A stretch of DNA of 64,000 bases from Pigmentiphaga sp. H8 (GTDB lineage: Bacteria > Pseudomonadota > Gammaproteobacteria > Burkholderiales > Burkholderiaceae_B), in the NCBI RefSeq assembly GCF_003854895.1, contig NZ_CP033966.1:5828001-5892000 (forward strand), in the 5' to 3' direction. Shown here piece after piece: positions 44,863 to 52,889 of this stretch. A model generated the notes under the pieces. That model searched no databases. It was given only the letters and a program-made list of their open reading frames with translations, and had not been told where the DNA came from. The translations under genes were made by a program, and so were the position numbers. Numbering within the stretch: the stretch's first letter is position 1; every line of letters starts with the position of its first letter.

Positions 44863-44882
44863 AAGATTCAGTCATGAATCTT
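44863..44882. repeat. Inverted repeat AAGATTCA-N4-TGAATCTT
   Basis: Perfect 8-bp arms with a 4-bp centre, 3 bp from the preceding palindrome and 37 bp past the fasciclin gene stop. May be a second MarR site, or with the following GCATTTTC a weak AT-rich terminator for the fasciclin gene. Confidence 0.55.
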
Positions 44883-44919
44883 AATAAGGCGCGGGACTCC
44901 CCATGTTCACTCCGCGGAA

Positions 44920-45390
44920 TCAGGGAAACAGGACCGTATCCAAAACGTTGATGTAGCCGTTGTCCACTTCGACGTCGGGCTCCAGCACTTCGGCATCCGA
45001 TAGCAACAGCCGGCGGTTCTTGCGATGGACCGTCAGCGTCTTGCCGCCCTCGGTCCTGATCTGCGTTCCTTCCTTGGCATCCTTCAGGCTGACCTTGCCC
45101 GCCACCATGTGCAGCTTCACCACCTGCACCAGCGTGTCCTTGTTCCGCAATGCCTCGCGCTGGGCCGAGGGCAGTTTGGCGAAGGCTTCGTCGGACGGCG
45201 CGAACACGGTATAGGGCTGGCCTTTCAGCGTCTGCTCCATACCCGCCTCGCGTACCGCGTTGACCCATGAACTGAACATTCCGGCCGTCTGGGCCGTGTC
45301 GATGATATTGCGCGCCTGGACACCGGCGGGGCTCATCAGGCCCAATGCCAATGCCGTGGCGATCGATCCGAGTATGTATCTGACATGCAT
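44920..45390 (-). CDS. Secreted fasciclin (FAS1)-domain protein
   Basis: 156 residues. Signal peptide about residues 1-26 (G-V-Q-A-R-N), then a single FAS1 domain: Y-T-V-F-A-P-S-D-E-A-F-A-K-L-P (FAS1 box 1) and I-N-V-L-D-T-V-L (box 2). Single-domain bacterial FAS1 proteins are secreted or periplasmic and of unclear role (adhesion or surface interaction). Monocistronic on the minus strand. Confidence 0.92.
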   Translation of the reverse strand: MHVRYILGSIATALALGLMSPAGVQARNIIDTAQTAGMFSSWVNAVREAGMEQTLKGQPYTVFAPSDEAFAKLPSAQREALRNKDTLVQVVKLHMVAGKVSLKDAKEGTQIRTEGGKTLTVHRKNRRLLLSDAEVLEPDVEVDNGYINVLDTVLFP

Positions 45391-45521
45391 GCGCTTCTCC
45401 CGAGCGACAAGTTTCTCCTTGGGACATGACCGGCTTGCGGCCGTCTTCCATGGTCGCTCGCCACGCTGTAACCAGGGTCATCGCTTGGCAAGGGGGCGCA
45501 ACAGGGAACGGCATCCCGCCC

Positions 45522-46430
45522 CTACGGCGTCCCTTCCAGGGCCGCCGGAACGTCTTTCTTCAATTGATCCAGCACGGCCCTGATCCTGGACGCGGTGGGT
45601 CGATGGGCATGGACCAGTGCATGGATGGGAAAAGGCGGCACGGTGTATTCGGGAAGCAGCTGCACCAGGCTTCCCTTCCGTAGCGCGTCGATGCAGGCGG
45701 GTTGTTGCACCACGCCTATTCCACAGCCGGACTGAATCAGCTCGTACATGGGCCGCCAATGGCTGGTGGTGCACGAGGTTTGTATCCGCGCCTGCCGCAC
45801 GCCTTTTTCCGGATGGCTGAGCGGGACGCGGTCATTGGCGAAGATTCCGTTGACCCGGATGAACGGGTGGCGGACGAGGTCGTCCGGGGTTTCGATCGAA
45901 CCGTGCCGTTCGATGAACGAAGGGGCGGCAACCAGCACCCGTCCGATCTGGCCCAGCGGATGGGCGACGAAACTGCCTTCGGCCAGGGAGCCGACGCGCA
46001 GCGAAATATCGACGCCTTCCGTCACGGGATCGACCACGGCGTCGTTCAGGATCACGTCCAGGTGCAGCTTGGGATAGGCAATCCGGATGCGAAGCAATAT
46101 CGCGGGCAGAACGATCTCGCCGAAGCACTGGGCGGAAGCTATGCGGACGCTGCCGCGGATGTCCTCTTGCTCGCCCTGCCGGACGACGGCTACGGCTGCG
46201 TCGGCGGCCGCCAGGAGGGTCTTGCAGTGATTGTAGAAGGTCTTCCCTTCCTCGGTGCAGACCAGCCCGTTCGCATCGCGGCTGAGCAGGCGGACCTGGA
46301 GGAATTCCTCCAGTTTCTCGATGCGCTCCCGGACCGAGGCATGGCCCAGGTCGAGTTCACGGGCAACGGCGGAGATGCTTCCAAGTTCGACGACCTGGGT
46401 ATAGATGCGTGCTGCGGACAGAAGATCCAT
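45522..46430 (-). CDS. LysR-family transcriptional regulator
   Basis: 302 residues from the ATG at 46,430; 35 upstream codons run through the promoter and pckG terminator region. HTH V-A-R-E-L-D-L-G-H-A-S-V-R-E-R-I is atypical in having G-H-A-S-V-R where most have T-Q-P/S-A-V-S. No gene is divergent from it, and its target is unclear. Confidence 0.9.
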   Translation of the reverse strand: MDLLSAARIYTQVVELGSISAVARELDLGHASVRERIEKLEEFLQVRLLSRDANGLVCTEEGKTFYNHCKTLLAAADAAVAVVRQGEQEDIRGSVRIASAQCFGEIVLPAILLRIRIAYPKLHLDVILNDAVVDPVTEGVDISLRVGSLAEGSFVAHPLGQIGRVLVAAPSFIERHGSIETPDDLVRHPFIRVNGIFANDRVPLSHPEKGVRQARIQTSCTTSHWRPMYELIQSGCGIGVVQQPACIDALRKGSLVQLLPEYTVPPFPIHALVHAHRPTASRIRAVLDQLKKDVPAALEGTP

Positions 46431-46446
46431 GGCGTTCGAATCTTGC

Positions 46447-46462
46447 CTTCCAATAACGGAAG
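46447..46462. promoter_or_regulatory. Inverted repeat CTTCC-N6-GGAAG
   Basis: Sixteen-bp dyad 17 bp upstream of the LysR start, a plausible autoregulatory site. Confidence 0.35.
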
Positions 46463-46506
46463 AAACGTAGCAGTTATTATATTTTGGCGAATTTTGCCGA
46501 CAGGAT

Positions 46507-46540
46507 AAAAAAACCCCGACGCCCAGGGCGGGCATCGGGG
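46507..46540 (-). terminator. Intrinsic terminator of pckG
   Basis: On the minus strand an 11-bp GC stem with one G-U pair (CCCCGATGCCC / GGGCGTCGGGG) and 5-nt loop is followed by seven T (plus-strand A at 46,507-46,513). It lies about 50 bp after the pckG stop. Confidence 0.9.
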
Positions 46541-46589
46541 CCGTGCATCGCGAGCCGGAGCGGTACTCCGCCCGGCTTGCGAGCGAGGC

Positions 46590-48449
46590 TCAGCCTTGCA
46601 GGCGCTTGGACAGGCGCTGCTTGACCTCCACCAGTTCGTTCGGCAGGCCCTGCTTGAGCAGGTCGAACAGTTCGTCGTGCAGGCGCAGCTCTTCCTTCCA
46701 GGCTTGCGTGTCGATCGCGGTGATGCGATCGAACTGCTCACGGGTGAAGTTCAGGCCTTCCCAGCTCAGGTCCTCGTAGGAAGGCGTGACGCCGAAGACG
46801 TGGTCCACGCCCTGGGCCTTGCCATCGATGCGTTCGAGCATCCACTTCAGCACGCGCATGTTTTCGCCGAAGCCGGGCCAGACGAATTTGCCGTTCTCGT
46901 CCGTACGGAACCAGTTCACGCAGAAGATGGCGGGCAGGCGCACGCCGGCCGACTCGAGCTTGGCGCCCAGTTGCAGCCAGTGGCTGAAATAGTCGCTCAT
47001 GTTGTAGCCGCAGAACGGCAGCATGGCGAAGGGATCGCGGCGCACCACACCCTGCTTGCCGGTGGCCGCGGCGGTGGTTTCCGAACCCATGGTGGCGGCC
47101 ATGTAGACGCCCTCGACCCAGTTGCGGGCCTCGGTCACCAGCGGCACCGTGGTGGAGCGGCGGCCGCCGAACACGAAGGCGTCGATGGTCACGCCCGCGG
47201 GGTTGTCCCACTCGGCGTCGATGGCCGGGTTCTGGTCGGCGGCGACGGTGAAGCGGGCATTCGGATGCGCCGCCTTGCGGCCCGTGGTCTTGCCGATTTC
47301 CGGCGTCCAGTCCTTGCCCTGCCAGTCGATGCAGTGGGCGGGCGGCTCGCTCATGCCTTCCCACCAGACGTCGCCGTCGTCGGTCAGCGCGACGTTGGTG
47401 AAGATGACGTTCTCGCGCAGCGTCGCCATGCAGTTGAAGTTGGTCTTCTCGTTGGTGCCGGGCGCGACGCCGAAATAGCCGGCCTCGGGGTTGATGGCGC
47501 GCAGCTTGCCGTCGGGGCTGGGCTTGATCCAGGCGATATCGTCGCCGATGGTGGTGACCTTCCAGCCCGGCAGCGACGGGATCAGCATCGCGAAGTTGGT
47601 CTTGCCGCAGGCCGAGGGGAAGGCCGCGCCGACGTGCATCTTCTTGCCCTCGGGCGAGGTGACGCCCAGGATGAGCATGTGTTCGGCCAGCCAGCCCTGG
47701 TCGCGGCCCATCTTGGAAGCGATGCGCAGCGCCAGGCACTTCTTGCCCAGCAGCGCGTTGCCGCCATAACCCGAACCGAAGGACCAGATCTCGCGGGTCT
47801 CGGGATAGTGGACGATGTACTTGGTGTCGTTGCAGGGCCAGATGACGTCGGCCTCGCCCTGGGCAAGCGGCTTGCCCACGGTGTGGACGCAGGGAACGAA
47901 CACGCCGTCGGCGCCCAGCACGTCATAGACCTTGCGGCCCATGCGGGTCATGATGCGCATGTTGGCCACGACGTAGGGCGAGTCGGACAGCTCGACGCCG
48001 ATCTGCGCGATGGGCGAGCCCAGCGGCCCCATCGAGAACGGAATCACATACATGGTGCGGCCGCGCATGGAACCGGCGAACAGCCCGTTCAGCGTGGTGC
48101 GCATTTCCGCCGGGTCCACCCAGTTGTTCGTGGGGCCCGCGTCTTCCTTGCGTTCGGAGCAGATGAAGGTGCGGTCCTCGACGCGCGCGACGTCGGACGG
48201 ATCGGACCAGGCCAGATAGGAATTGGGACGCTTGGCGGGATTCAGGCGGCGCAACGTGCCGGCCTGGACCATCAGTTCGCACAGCCGGTCGTATTCTTCC
48301 TGCGAGCCATCGCACCACTCGATGCGATCGGGCTGCGCCAGCGCCGCGACTTCGGCCACCCAGGCCTTCAATCGTTCGTGACGTACCCAGTCGGGAGCGT
48401 CGACCGCCGAAAGTTGTTTGGGAACCGATGTTTTAGGCACGGCGTTCAT
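46590..48449 (-). CDS. pckG: Phosphoenolpyruvate carboxykinase (GTP)
   Basis: 619 residues from the ATG at 48,449, correctly spaced behind GAGGAG; an ATG at 48,458 is too close to that site. GTP-type features: kinase-1a F-P-S-A-C-G-K-T-N-F-A-M with the hyper-reactive Cys, kinase-2/metal segment near D-D-I-A-W, and the F-G-G-R-R-S-T-T substrate-binding segment. Converts oxaloacetate to phosphoenolpyruvate, the first step of gluconeogenesis from organic acids, which suits a carboxylate-using organism. Monocistronic with its own terminator. Confidence 0.97.
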   Translation of the reverse strand: MNAVPKTSVPKQLSAVDAPDWVRHERLKAWVAEVAALAQPDRIEWCDGSQEEYDRLCELMVQAGTLRRLNPAKRPNSYLAWSDPSDVARVEDRTFICSERKEDAGPTNNWVDPAEMRTTLNGLFAGSMRGRTMYVIPFSMGPLGSPIAQIGVELSDSPYVVANMRIMTRMGRKVYDVLGADGVFVPCVHTVGKPLAQGEADVIWPCNDTKYIVHYPETREIWSFGSGYGGNALLGKKCLALRIASKMGRDQGWLAEHMLILGVTSPEGKKMHVGAAFPSACGKTNFAMLIPSLPGWKVTTIGDDIAWIKPSPDGKLRAINPEAGYFGVAPGTNEKTNFNCMATLRENVIFTNVALTDDGDVWWEGMSEPPAHCIDWQGKDWTPEIGKTTGRKAAHPNARFTVAADQNPAIDAEWDNPAGVTIDAFVFGGRRSTTVPLVTEARNWVEGVYMAATMGSETTAAATGKQGVVRRDPFAMLPFCGYNMSDYFSHWLQLGAKLESAGVRLPAIFCVNWFRTDENGKFVWPGFGENMRVLKWMLERIDGKAQGVDHVFGVTPSYEDLSWEGLNFTREQFDRITAIDTQAWKEELRLHDELFDLLKQGLPNELVEVKQRLSKRLQG

Positions 48450-48651
48450 TGGTGACATTCTCCTCGACGCTGGGGCGCCTGATCATGATGTAAATAATGA
48501 GCCGGGCATCGATTGGCCCGGCCGGACTTTAACTTAATATACCCCACCCCCTTTCCGCAAAAGTTTCCAGGAAGAAAGGGTCCGTTACCGTTGGCAGCTA
48601 CCACTTACAAGACCAATTGGACTACCATCGACGCTGATTGAAGGAAAGCCC

Positions 48652-49638
48652 ATGCGCATAACGATTCTGGACGACTATCAAGACGCGGTACGCAAGCTGG
48701 ACTGCTTCAGTCTGCTCGATGGCCACGACGTCAAGGTCTACAACAACACGGTCAAGGGGCTGGGCCAATTGGCCGTCCGGCTGCGCGACACGGAAACGCT
48801 GGTACTGATCCGTGAGCGTACGCCCATCACCCGCGCCCTGCTGGATAAATTGCCTCAGCTGAAGCTGATTTCCCAGACGGGGCGCGTCGGGTCGCACATC
48901 GACGTGGAGGCCTGCACCGAGCGCGGGGTCGCCGTCGCTCAGGGGGTCGGCTCGCCTGTTGCGCCGGCAGAACTGACGTGGGCGCTCATTATGAGCGCGA
49001 TGAGGCGAATTCCTCAATATGCGGCAAACCTCAAGCATGGGGCTTGGCAGCAATCCGGCATGAAAGCGTCGTCGATGCCGCCCAATTTCGGCTTGGGCCG
49101 GACCTTGCACGGGGGCCGATTGGGCCTGTTCGGCTACGGCAAGATCGGCAAGATCATCGCGGGCTACGGCAAGGCCTTCGGCATGAAGGTGACGGTCTGG
49201 GGCCGCGAATCCACCCTGGACCGGGCACGGGCCGACGGCCTGGAGACGGCGGCCAGCAAGGAGGCGCTGTTCGAAGGCAGCGACGTGCTGTGCATGCTGC
49301 TCAAGCTGAGCGAGGAAACCCGCGGCATCGTCACGCTGGCCGACCTGCAGCGCATGGGGCCCGAGGCGCTGTTCGTGAATACCTCGCGGGCGGAGCTGGT
49401 GGAGCCCGATGCCCTGGTCCTGGCGCTGAACCGGGGCCGGCCGGGGCTGGCGGCGGTCGACGTCTTCGAAAGCGAGCCCATCCTGCAAGGCCACCCGCTG
49501 CTGCGGATGGAGAACGTCATCTGCACGCCGCACATCGGCTTCGTGGAAAGCAACAGCTACAACCTTTATTTCAAGGTTGCATTCGAGAACATATTGGCGT
49601 GGGCGGCGGGGAAACCCGCTAATCTGGTCACCCCGTAG
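48652..49638 (+). CDS. D-isomer-specific 2-hydroxyacid dehydrogenase
   Basis: 328 residues. NAD-binding G-L-F-G-Y-G-K-I-G-K (about residues 160-169); catalytic Arg in N-T-S-R-A-E-L-V, Glu in F-E-S-E-P-I and His in T-P-H-I-G-F. Overall form fits the phosphoglycerate dehydrogenase-like branch; substrate unknown. AAGGAAAG ribosome-binding site. Divergent from pckG (202 bp), whose -10 (TATATT at about 48,536) lies in the shared region. Confidence 0.92.
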   Translation: MRITILDDYQDAVRKLDCFSLLDGHDVKVYNNTVKGLGQLAVRLRDTETLVLIRERTPITRALLDKLPQLKLISQTGRVGSHIDVEACTERGVAVAQGVGSPVAPAELTWALIMSAMRRIPQYAANLKHGAWQQSGMKASSMPPNFGLGRTLHGGRLGLFGYGKIGKIIAGYGKAFGMKVTVWGRESTLDRARADGLETAASKEALFEGSDVLCMLLKLSEETRGIVTLADLQRMGPEALFVNTSRAELVEPDALVLALNRGRPGLAAVDVFESEPILQGHPLLRMENVICTPHIGFVESNSYNLYFKVAFENILAWAAGKPANLVTP

Positions 49639-49992
49639 GGAAGCCCACCCCTGCCCGCTTGTGCGGGCCAGGGAAGCCCACCCCCTACCCGCTTACGCGG
49701 GCCCCCTCAAGGGGGCGATGCGGGTGGACCGGAAGGAAAGCCCACCCCCAAGCGGCCTTTGGCCGCTCCCCCTCAAGGGGACGATGCGGGTGGACCGGCG
49801 GAGCCGGATCCACCGCATCCTGGGTCTAGTACCCGTTTCTTGGGTTATGGCACCGGTGCTATCGCTGGCTGCCGGCGGTAGCACCCGTGTTTCAGTTCAA
49901 GATGCTTTCCCTAGACCCAGGAAACCGCGGATCTGGCTTCGCCAGTCCGCCGGTTTCGCCCCCTGGGGGGCGCCCGAAGGGCGTAGGGGGGT
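49636..49992. repeat. Compound cluster of hairpin repeats
   Basis: Three tandem plus-strand copies (49,636-49,671 short; 49,671-49,732 lacking the last stem; 49,733-49,829 full length) begin GGAA(A)GCCCACCCC and carry a variable small hairpin, the CCCCCT/AGGGGG hairpin and GATGCGGGTGGACCGG. An inverted fourth copy (49,911-49,992) carries the GAAACCGG-type stem. Copies three and four face each other with perfect 10-bp ends CTGGGTCTAG / CTAGACCCAG, enclosing 81 bp with its own stem (49,855-49,865 / 49,875-49,885). The gap between the dehydrogenase and cold-shock genes holds nothing else except the terminator. Confidence 0.8.
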
Positions 49993-50017
49993 CAGTAGGT
50001 GGGGTCAAATACTTTAG

Positions 50018-50054
50018 AAAAAAACAAGCCCACCCCGCTGGGGAGCGGGATGGG
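50018..50054 (-). terminator. Intrinsic terminator of the cold-shock gene
   Basis: Minus-strand stem (plus 50,029-50,039 / 50,044-50,054, one G-U pair) with a CCCC loop, followed by a tail GCTTGTTTTTTT. A second strong GC hairpin (GCGGGGCGGC / GCCGCCCCGC, 50,058-50,081) lies between it and the stop codon. Confidence 0.8.
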
Positions 50055-50095
50055 GAAGCGGGGCGGCGTGCGCCGCCCCGCGCATGTGCGGCTAT

Positions 50096-50302
50096 TTACA
50101 GCGGCTTGATGTCGGAAGCCTGGGGGCCCTTGGGGCCGTCCTTGACTTCGTACTCGACTTCCTGCCCTTCGGCCAGGCTGCGGTAGCCGCGGCCGACGAT
50201 GGCGGAAAAGTGAGCGAACACATCCGGACCACCGGCGTCCGGCGTGATGAAGCCGAAACCTTTGTCCGCGTTAAACCATTTGACCTTGCCCTTCTGTGCC
50301 AT
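50096..50302 (-). CDS. cspA: Cold-shock domain protein (CspA family)
   Basis: 68 residues, the standard size. RNP1 K-G-F-G-F-I (about residues 14-19) and RNP2 V-F-A-H-F (about 28-32) are present. Single-stranded nucleic-acid chaperone. AGAGGA ribosome-binding site. Preceded by a promoter whose transcript would have a leader of about 125 nt, and followed by a terminator, so monocistronic. The symbol denotes the family; which paralogue it is cannot be told. Confidence 0.95.
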   Translation of the reverse strand: MAQKGKVKWFNADKGFGFITPDAGGPDVFAHFSAIVGRGYRSLAEGQEVEYEVKDGPKGPQASDIKPL

Positions 50303-50433
50303 GTTCGGCGTCCTCTAATCAATAAACAATGCAATGGAACCAAGAACGCCGACACGAACTGAAATGCGGTAATGGCGGACATCCGCAATGGCAGACGGGA
50401 CTTGCGTGCTGCTTGAATTCAACTGCGAATCGC

Positions 50434-50462
50434 AGCATACCCGCGTGTACTTTGCGAATCAA
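50434..50462 (-). promoter_or_regulatory. Promoter of the cold-shock gene
   Basis: Minus strand: -35 TTGATT (50,457-50,462), 17-bp spacer, -10 TATGCT (50,434-50,439). Transcription from here gives a 5' leader of roughly 125 nt, typical of cspA-type genes that are controlled by RNA structure. Confidence 0.6.
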
Positions 50463-50542
50463 TAATATTTAGCAGGCGTATCGCAAATGCCATGTCCACG
50501 CCGCGCAACAGGCCCGGATCACCCTGCGCAGGGCGCTCGAAA

Positions 50543-51580
50543 TCAGTCGCGCAACGCCGGAAAACGCATAAGCAAACCACGGTAGAGCGGCGGGGTGATC
50601 AGCAGCACGAAGGCCAGCCGGAACACCTGGAAAGCCGTTACCAGCGGCACCCCCAATTGCAGCACCTTGGCGGTGATGCACATCTCGGCAATACCGCCAG
50701 GCGCCAGCCCGAGGATCAGCGTGGGCAGCGCGATGCCGCTGGGACGCGCCAGGAGCAGGCTCAGGCCCACCGAAAGCATGATCACGACCAGGGTGTAGGC
50801 CAGGATCAATCCCATGAAGCGCGGGGCCGTCCGGAAGAAATCGGGGGTGTAGCGGTCGCCCAGCGACCAGCCTATGAGCAACTGCGCGGCGTTCAGCATG
50901 AAGGTGGGCATCGCCGACAAGGCCATGTCGTTGGACGTCAGCAGGATGGTGACGGCCATGGGCCCCAGCACCCAGGCATTGGGTATGCGCAGCCGCACGG
51001 CCAGCAGCGCGCCGCCGGCACCCAGCGCGAACATCGCCGCCAGGCCGGCGGGATCCACCGCCGTCATGGCGGGCGCGAAAAGCCCGCTGCCGTTCACGCC
51101 CGACATCCGGAAAGCCAGCGGCACCAGCACGACGACAAGCAGGATGCGCAGGCTGTGGGCCGAGGCGACCAGCGCCACCTTGCCGCCGTAGCGGTCGGAC
51201 AGGTTGGCCATTTCCGCCGCGCCGCCTATGGTGGACGAAAAATAGGCGGTGCTGAATTCCACGCCGCCGGCGCGCTGGAGGAACCAGGCGCCGGCCAGCC
51301 CCGCGGCCACCGAGAAGATGGCCCCCAGCAGCAGCGGCAGCAGATTGCCCGCGATCTCGTCGACCACCATGGGCGTGAAATACAGCCCCAGGCCCACGCC
51401 TATCACCCACTGTCCCGCATAGCGCAGTTCGGTCCGGCTCCGGGACTGCACGCCGGCGATCTTGGTCGCCGCCGTGGCGATCAGCGCGCCCAGCATCCAG
51501 GGCAGCGGGGTATGGAGCGCGACCGCTATCAGCGAGCCGCAAAGCGCGATGGCGAAACCTAGCAGTAGACGGACGAACAT
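50543..51580 (-). CDS. AbrB-family membrane protein (putative ammonia monooxygenase/transporter)
   Basis: 345 residues from the ATG at 51,580, with about ten hydrophobic segments in two similar halves. Recognised by P-W-M-L-G-A-L near the start, S-S-T-I-G-G-A-A-E-M in the first half and L-A-P-G-G-I-A-E-M in the second, a repeat typical of the AbrB/AbrB-duplication family. Function unresolved; E. coli AbrB is linked to regulator of aidB. Divergent from the aminotransferase gene (95 bp). Confidence 0.85.
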   Translation of the reverse strand: MFVRLLLGFAIALCGSLIAVALHTPLPWMLGALIATAATKIAGVQSRSRTELRYAGQWVIGVGLGLYFTPMVVDEIAGNLLPLLLGAIFSVAAGLAGAWFLQRAGGVEFSTAYFSSTIGGAAEMANLSDRYGGKVALVASAHSLRILLVVVLVPLAFRMSGVNGSGLFAPAMTAVDPAGLAAMFALGAGGALLAVRLRIPNAWVLGPMAVTILLTSNDMALSAMPTFMLNAAQLLIGWSLGDRYTPDFFRTAPRFMGLILAYTLVVIMLSVGLSLLLARPSGIALPTLILGLAPGGIAEMCITAKVLQLGVPLVTAFQVFRLAFVLLITPPLYRGLLMRFPALRD

Positions 51581-51675
51581 GGGGAACGAAACAGGCGGGC
51601 GTGGCCGCCGGCGGACGCATGGAGGTAGACTGATTCGATGAAGACGAATGGTACATCCAAGGCCCAAGCAAGCTG

Positions 51676-52842
51676 ATGATTAATTCCAAATTGCCGGACG
51701 TCGGCGTCACCATCTTTACCGTCATGAGCCGGCTGGCCACGGAAACCCGCGCCATCAACCTGGGCCAGGGCTTTCCCGATTTCGATCCCGATGCCGGCCT
51801 GCTGGCGCAGGTGGACGCCGCCATGGCCGCGGGCCACAACCAGTACGCCCCCATGCCGGGGATCCCGGCGCTGCGCGCCGCCATCGCGGCCAAGACGCAG
51901 GCGCTGTACGGCGCGGCCTACGATCCCGAGACGGAGATCACCGTGACCAGCGGTGCCACCCAGGCCCTGATGACCGCCATCCTGGCGGTGGCCGGCGCCG
52001 GCGACGAGGTCATCGTGCTGGAGCCCAACTACGACTCTTACGTGCCGGCCATACGCCTGGCGGGCGCCACGCCGGTGGCGGTACAGCTGCTTGCGCCCAC
52101 GCCCGAGGCTCCCGGCTACCGGCCCGACTGGGACGCGGTACGGCGCGCCATCACGCCGCGCACCCGGGCCCTGCTGATCAATTTCCCGCACAATCCAACC
52201 GGCGCGGTGCTGGACGACGGCGACCTGGACGAGCTCGAACGCATCCTTGAACGCACGGGCGTGGTGCTGATCTCGGACGAGGTCTACGAGCACATCGTGT
52301 TCGACGGCCGCCGGCATGCGTCCATCGCGCGCCGGCCGGCGCTGGCGGCCCGCAGCTTCCTGATCTCGTCGTTCGGCAAGACTTTCCACACCACCGGCTG
52401 GAAGATCGGCTATTGCTGCGCACCCGCCGCCCTGTCCGTGGAATTCCGCAAGATCCACCAGTTCATGGTGTTCGCGGTCTCGACCCCCATGCAGTACGCG
52501 CTGGCCGCGTTCCTGCAGGATCCCCGCCACTACCTGGAACTGCCCGCCTTCTATCAGGCCAAGCGCGACCGCCTGGAAGCGGGTCTGAAGCAGACGCGCT
52601 TTCGCACCCTGCCCTGCCCGGGCACCTACTTCCTGCTGGCCGACTACAGCGCGATCTCGGATGCGCCAGAAAGCGAATTCGCGCGCTGGCTGACCACCGA
52701 GCACGGCGTGGCGGTCATACCCATCGCGGCTTTCCATACGGATCCGGACGCGCCGGCCTCGAACCGGCAATTGGTGCGCTTCTGCTTCGCCAAGAAGGAC
52801 AGCACGCTGGACGCGGCGCTGGAGCGCCTGCAGCGGGTCTGA
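51676..52842 (+). CDS. YbdL-like PLP-dependent aminotransferase
   Basis: 388 residues, fold type I. The PLP lysine is in S-S-F-G-K-T-F-H-T-T-G-W-K (about residue 238); N-x-P-H-N-P-T-G; D-E-V-Y-E-H; R-F-C-F-A-K-K at the end. It matches the E. coli YbdL (methionine aminotransferase) pattern along its whole length, as recalled, including L-P-D-V-G-V-T-I-F and L-G-Q-G-F-P-D-F-D. Transaminates methionine and similar amino acids with 2-oxo acids. Convergent with tctA (47 bp). Confidence 0.93.
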   Translation: MINSKLPDVGVTIFTVMSRLATETRAINLGQGFPDFDPDAGLLAQVDAAMAAGHNQYAPMPGIPALRAAIAAKTQALYGAAYDPETEITVTSGATQALMTAILAVAGAGDEVIVLEPNYDSYVPAIRLAGATPVAVQLLAPTPEAPGYRPDWDAVRRAITPRTRALLINFPHNPTGAVLDDGDLDELERILERTGVVLISDEVYEHIVFDGRRHASIARRPALAARSFLISSFGKTFHTTGWKIGYCCAPAALSVEFRKIHQFMVFAVSTPMQYALAAFLQDPRHYLELPAFYQAKRDRLEAGLKQTRFRTLPCPGTYFLLADYSAISDAPESEFARWLTTEHGVAVIPIAAFHTDPDAPASNRQLVRFCFAKKDSTLDAALERLQRV

Positions 52843-52889
52843 AAGCGGCATGCGGGCCCGATCGCCCGCATGCCTGCCGCCTGTGTCGC

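Noticed and set aside
46596..48455. 619-codon plus-strand open frame opposite pckG
   Set aside because: Antisense shadow of pckG with biased composition.
49636..49992. Repeat cluster considered as a CRISPR array
   Set aside because: Units have variable length, internal hairpins and mixed orientation, without regular spacers or cas genes.
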